Shown piece by piece: positions 6,504-9,275 of a stretch of 9,275 nt of DNA. Source of the DNA: Rudaea sp. GTDB taxonomy: Bacteria > Pseudomonadota > Gammaproteobacteria > Xanthomonadales > Rhodanobacteraceae. The notes beneath the pieces were generated by a model. The model was not told where the DNA came from. It saw nothing but the letters and a program-made list of their open reading frames with translations, and ran no database searches. The stretch spans positions 1 to 9,275 of the forward strand of contig JAICYA010000050.1 of assembly GCA_025934455.1 (NCBI GenBank), written 5' to 3'. Made by a program: the position numbers and the translations under genes. Every line of letters begins with the position of its first letter. Position 1 is the first letter of the stretch.

Positions 6504-7181
6504 GTGAAGTCCACGAGCGCCTTGCGGCACCTCGGCACGACGCAACAGAAGCTGTTGCGCAAACTGCTGGCTTCGCCGCAGGGCGCGAGTGTCGAGGAGT
6601 TGTGCGAAGCGCTCGGAGTCACCCACAACGCGGTCAGACAACACCTGACCGCGCTGCTGGCGCAAGGTCTGGTCGCGCGTGCGGAATCGATCCCGAGTGG
6701 TGGCCGCCCGCGCGCCTGTTTCGTGTTGCTGCCCGCCGGACGCGAGTTGTTTCCGCGCAACTACGCGTTGATGGCGCGTGGCATGCTTGAATACCAATAC
6801 GCCCAAGGCGGCGTAGCCGCGGTGCAGTCCATGCTGGCGGCGATGGGCGCCACGCTCGGCACGCAGGCGGCCGAGCGTATTGCGACGGCAGGCGACAATG
6901 CCGAGGTCGTGCGCTTGCTTGCCGAGCAACTCGATGCGCTCGGCTACGAGGCGCAAACGGTCGTCGTCGGCGACCACACCGAAATCGAGGCCTTCAATTG
7001 CGTGTTCCACGGCTTGGCCCGCGCACATCCGGATGTGTGCCGTTTCGACCTTGCGTTCATGGGCGCGGCGACCGGACAGCCAGTACATCGCACCACCTGC
7101 ATGCTGCATGGAGAGCCGGCCTGCCGGTTTCGTATAGGCCCGGTGGAAAAGGGAGCGCGATCGGATCAGTCGAGCGCCTGA
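6504..7181 (+). CDS. SufR-like (COG2345-type) winged-helix regulator with putative Fe-S cysteines, 225 residues
   Basis: This is a predicted DNA-binding regulator. The N-terminal winged helix spans about 12-75: TTQQKLLRKLL, the turn SVEELCEALGVTHNAVRQHLTALLAQGLV, and wing SGGRPRACFVL. The middle is helical. The C-terminal part holds C166-X12-C179-X19-C199-X7-C207, ending CRFRI. The C-X12-C step matches SufR, the [4Fe-4S] repressor of SUF genes in cyanobacteria; the later spacings differ from Synechocystis SufR. A redox- or iron-sensing role is inferred. The start is GTG 6504, with AGGGA very close upstream. It trails the exported-protein gene by 4 bases and overlaps the next, convergent gene by 16. 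No suf genes are in the window, so its target may be its own unit. Confidence 0.85.
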   Translation: MKSTSALRHLGTTQQKLLRKLLASPQGASVEELCEALGVTHNAVRQHLTALLAQGLVARAESIPSGGRPRACFVLLPAGRELFPRNYALMARGMLEYQYAQGGVAAVQSMLAAMGATLGTQAAERIATAGDNAEVVRLLAEQLDALGYEAQTVVVGDHTEIEAFNCVFHGLARAHPDVCRFDLAFMGAATGQPVHRTTCMLHGEPACRFRIGPVEKGARSDQSSA

Positions 7182-8284
7182 GCCAGATCGGCGACCAGAT
7201 CGTCGGGATGTTCGAGTCCGACGGATAGCCGCAACAGGTTCTGCGGCGACAGCGGATGTTCGCCTTCGACCGAGGCGCGATGTTCGATCAGCGATTCGCA
7301 GCCGCCGAGCGACGTTGCGTTGGTGAACAGCTTCACCTTGGCTGCGACGGCGAGCGTCGCATCGCGCCCGCCGCGGATTTCGACGCTGAGCATGCCGCCG
7401 AAGTAGCGCATCTGTTTGGCAGCTACAGCGTGCTGCGGATGCGTGGGCAGGCCCGGCCAGTTCACGCGTTCCACGCGCGGGTGCGCCGCCAGGAATTCCG
7501 CGACCACGCGCGCGTTGCGGCAATGCCAGGCCATGCGCGCGGGTAGCGAGCGGCAGCCGCGCAGCGTCAGCCACGCACTGAACGGCGACGCGATCGCGCC
7601 GGTGACATGGCGGAAATGCGCGATGCGCTCATGCAGCGCATCGTGCCGCGCAAACACGAGGGCGCCGCCGAGCACGTCGCTGTGGCCACCGAAATACTTC
7701 GTGGTCGAGTGCATGACGACATCGGCGCCGAGTGCGAGCGGTTGCTGCAGGATGGGCGTGGCGAAGGTGTTGTCGCACACGAGCGATGCGCCCAGCGCGC
7801 GCGCGATCTGTGCCAGCGCGGCGATGTCCGCGACTTGCATGCGTGGATTCGATGGCGTTTCTGCCCAGATCAGCGCGATGCCGGCGGCGCTGGCATCGCG
7901 CACGCGGGCAAGGTCGCTCATGTCGACGGCCACGGCGGCGATGCCGCGGCGGGCGAGGAAGTCCTGTGCGAGCAGCCGCAGGCCGGTGTAGCAATCGTCG
8001 GGAATCAGGATGCGCGCGCCGTTCGGCAACGCTTCGAGCAGCGCCGTCATCGCCGCCATGCCCGAGGCAAAGGCCAGTGCGGCGGTGCCGCCTTCAAGCG
8101 CGGCGAGCGCGGTTTCCAGGCGATCCTGGGTCGGATTGCCTTCACGCTGGTATTCGTAGCCGGCGATGCGTTCGGCGGCCGGACCGTGCGCGAACGTGGT
8201 CGACAGGTGGATCGGCGGTGCGACCGCGCCGGTGGCTGCATCGGGTTCGGCGCCGGCTCGCACGGCGAGCGTTTCAGGACGCAT
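7166..8284 (-). CDS. PLP-dependent Cys/Met-metabolism enzyme, cystathionine gamma-synthase/lyase-like, 372 residues
   Basis: It belongs to the cystathionine gamma-synthase/lyase group of fold-I PLP enzymes in sulfur amino acid metabolism. Visible landmarks are PPIHLSTTF (23-31), [15 protein letters not shown] (43-57), FASGMAAM (72-79), DNTF with D171 for the pyridine nitrogen, and [12 protein letters not shown] (192-203) with K196 as the PLP lysine. [11 protein letters not shown] (325-335) and [15 protein letters not shown] (349-363), with the substrate-carboxylate Arg at 352, complete it. Thr324 stands where E. coli MetB and cystathionine gamma-lyase have Glu, so synthase, lyase or sulfhydrylase activity cannot be fixed from sequence. 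ATG 8284 has GGGAGA about 6 bases upstream. Its start overlaps the hemL stop by 11 bases, and its end overlaps the SufR-like gene tail-to-tail by 16. Confidence 0.92.
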   Translation of the reverse strand: MRPETLAVRAGAEPDAATGAVAPPIHLSTTFAHGPAAERIAGYEYQREGNPTQDRLETALAALEGGTAALAFASGMAAMTALLEALPNGARILIPDDCYTGLRLLAQDFLARRGIAAVAVDMSDLARVRDASAAGIALIWAETPSNPRMQVADIAALAQIARALGASLVCDNTFATPILQQPLALGADVVMHSTTKYFGGHSDVLGGALVFARHDALHERIAHFRHVTGAIASPFSAWLTLRGCRSLPARMAWHCRNARVVAEFLAAHPRVERVNWPGLPTHPQHAVAAKQMRYFGGMLSVEIRGGRDATLAVAAKVKLFTNATSLGGCESLIEHRASVEGEHPLSPQNLLRLSVGLEHPDDLVADLAQALD

Positions 8285-9275
8285 GACGAATCTCCCGGAA
8301 GGATTCGCGCGCAGCCTGGATCGTGTCGGCGATGTCCTGCTCGCGGTGCGCGGTGGACAGGAAACCGGCCTCGAACGCCGACGGCGCCAGATACACGCCG
8401 CGGTCGAGCATGGCGTGGAAGAAGCGGTTGAACGCGGCGACGTCGCAGGCTGTGGCCTGTGTATACGTTTCCACTTGTACGTCCGTGAAGAACAGGCCGA
8501 ACATGGCGCCGACGCGGTTCGTGCTGAATGGCATGCCCGCTTCGATCGCGACAGCACGCAGGCCATCGATGAGGAGCGTTGTCTTGCGTTCGAGATCTTC
8601 GTAAAAGCCCGGCGCCTGGATCAGCTCGAGCATGGCGAGTCCGGCCGCCATTGCGACCGGGTTGCCGCTGAGCGTGCCGGCCTGATAGATCGGCCCGCTC
8701 GGCGCGACCTTCTCCATGATGTCGCGGCGCCCGCCATAGGCGCCGACCGGCATGCCACCGCCGATGATCTTGCCGAAGGTGCTCAAATCCGGCGTGATGC
8801 CGTAGCGTTGCTGCGCGCCACCGAGCGCGACGCGGAACCCGGTCATCACCTCATCGAAAATCAGCACGGCGCCGTGGCGTGTGCACAGTTCGCGCAGAGC
8901 GTGCAGATAGCCTGCGCGTGGCGGAATGCAGTTCATGTTGCCGGCGACCGGCTCGATGATGAGGCCGGCGATTTCATTGCCTGAACTTGCGAAGAGTTCC
9001 TGCGCGGCTTCGAGATCGTTGTACGGCAACGTCAGCGTGAGATCGGCCAGCGCCTTGGGCACGCCCGGCGAGGTCGGCACGCCGAAGGTGAGCGCGCCGG
9101 AACCGGCCTTCACCAGGAAGCTGTCGCCGTGGCCGTGGTAGCAGCCTTCGAACTTGACGATGCGGTTGCGGCCGGTGGCGCCGCGCGCCAGGCGGATCGC
9201 GGACAGGGTGGCCTCCGTGCCGGAGTTGACCATGCGCGTCATCTCGCAACTGGGGACCAGGCGCGCGATGGTCTC
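8274..9275 (-). CDS. hemL: Glutamate-1-semialdehyde 2,1-aminomutase, C-terminal 333 residues (5' end outside window)
   Basis: HemL converts glutamate-1-semialdehyde to 5-aminolevulinate, the last C5-pathway step into haem and other tetrapyrroles, in the cytoplasm with PLP. The visible part runs from [11 protein letters not shown] through [35 protein letters not shown] and [35 protein letters not shown] carries the PLP lysine in FGK, and [10 protein letters not shown] follows. It ends [10 protein letters not shown]. Full enzymes have about 425-430 residues, so roughly 95 N-terminal residues are outside. All class-III aminotransferase landmarks visible here are intact. Its stop codon lies inside the start region of the following PLP-enzyme gene, suggesting coupled translation. 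Confidence 0.96.
   Translation of the reverse strand, partial: ETIARLVPSCEMTRMVNSGTEATLSAIRLARGATGRNRIVKFEGCYHGHGDSFLVKAGSGALTFGVPTSPGVPKALADLTLTLPYNDLEAAQELFASSGNEIAGLIIEPVAGNMNCIPPRAGYLHALRELCTRHGAVLIFDEVMTGFRVALGGAQQRYGITPDLSTFGKIIGGGMPVGAYGGRRDIMEKVAPSGPIYQAGTLSGNPVAMAAGLAMLELIQAPGFYEDLERKTTLLIDGLRAVAIEAGMPFSTNRVGAMFGLFFTDVQVETYTQATACDVAAFNRFFHAMLDRGVYLAPSAFEAGFLSTAHREQDIADTIQAARESFREIRHAS

Noticed and set aside
6492..7574. A 360-codon minus-strand frame covering the SufR-like gene and part of the PLP-enzyme gene.
   Set aside because: Its composition is Arg/Ala/His rich and it spans two well-supported genes in other frames.
1..9275. Mobile elements, tRNA/rRNA genes, CRISPR arrays.
   Set aside because: No transposase or integrase motifs, direct-repeat arrays, cloverleaf-like segments or rRNA-like sequence were seen; apart from the AT-rich island, composition is even.

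Overview
The window looks like chromosomal DNA of a GC-rich gammaproteobacterium of the order Lysobacterales (Xanthomonadales), probably near Rhodanobacteraceae. The basis is recalled similarity, not a search: a lidless adenylate kinase, a GGND-type pyrophosphate phosphofructokinase, a glyoxalase I ending in an [11 protein letters not shown] tail, and a stand-alone LON-domain protein all resemble Xanthomonas proteins. I see no insertion sequence, tRNA, rRNA, CRISPR array or phage gene. No gene-free stretch exceeds about 165 bases.

Layout. Positions 1-1936 (minus strand) hold two pyrophosphate-linked energy genes. pfp (PPi-dependent 6-phosphofructokinase) comes first and hppA (membrane H+-pyrophosphatase, cut by the window edge) lies downstream of it. 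The pfp frame is broken by one in-frame amber codon at 863-865, with 63 family-like codons intact behind it. A 95-base divergent spacer separates pfp from a plus-strand block at 2032-5660: adk, a multi-pass membrane protein, mpl (murein tripeptide ligase), a LON substrate-binding-domain protein and gloA (glyoxalase I), with gaps of 7-47 bases.

Positions 5661-5824 are an AT-rich regulatory island with a perfect 7+7 inverted repeat and a good sigma70-like promoter. It precedes a two-gene unit: an exported all-helical protein that seems to be built of three repeats, and, 4 bases later, a SufR-like (COG2345-type) winged-helix regulator with four cysteines spaced like Fe-S ligands. This regulator overlaps tail-to-tail by 16 bases with a minus-strand pair of PLP enzymes: hemL (glutamate-1-semialdehyde aminomutase, 5' end outside the window) and a cystathionine-synthase/lyase-like gene whose start overlaps the hemL stop by 11 bases.

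How they fit together. Most genes are housekeeping: PPi-based glycolysis, adenylate balance, wall recycling, methylglyoxal detoxification and tetrapyrrole entry. The least described part is the exported triple-repeat protein with its putative Fe-S regulator and palindromic operator. The most striking sequence-level oddity is the amber codon in pfp.
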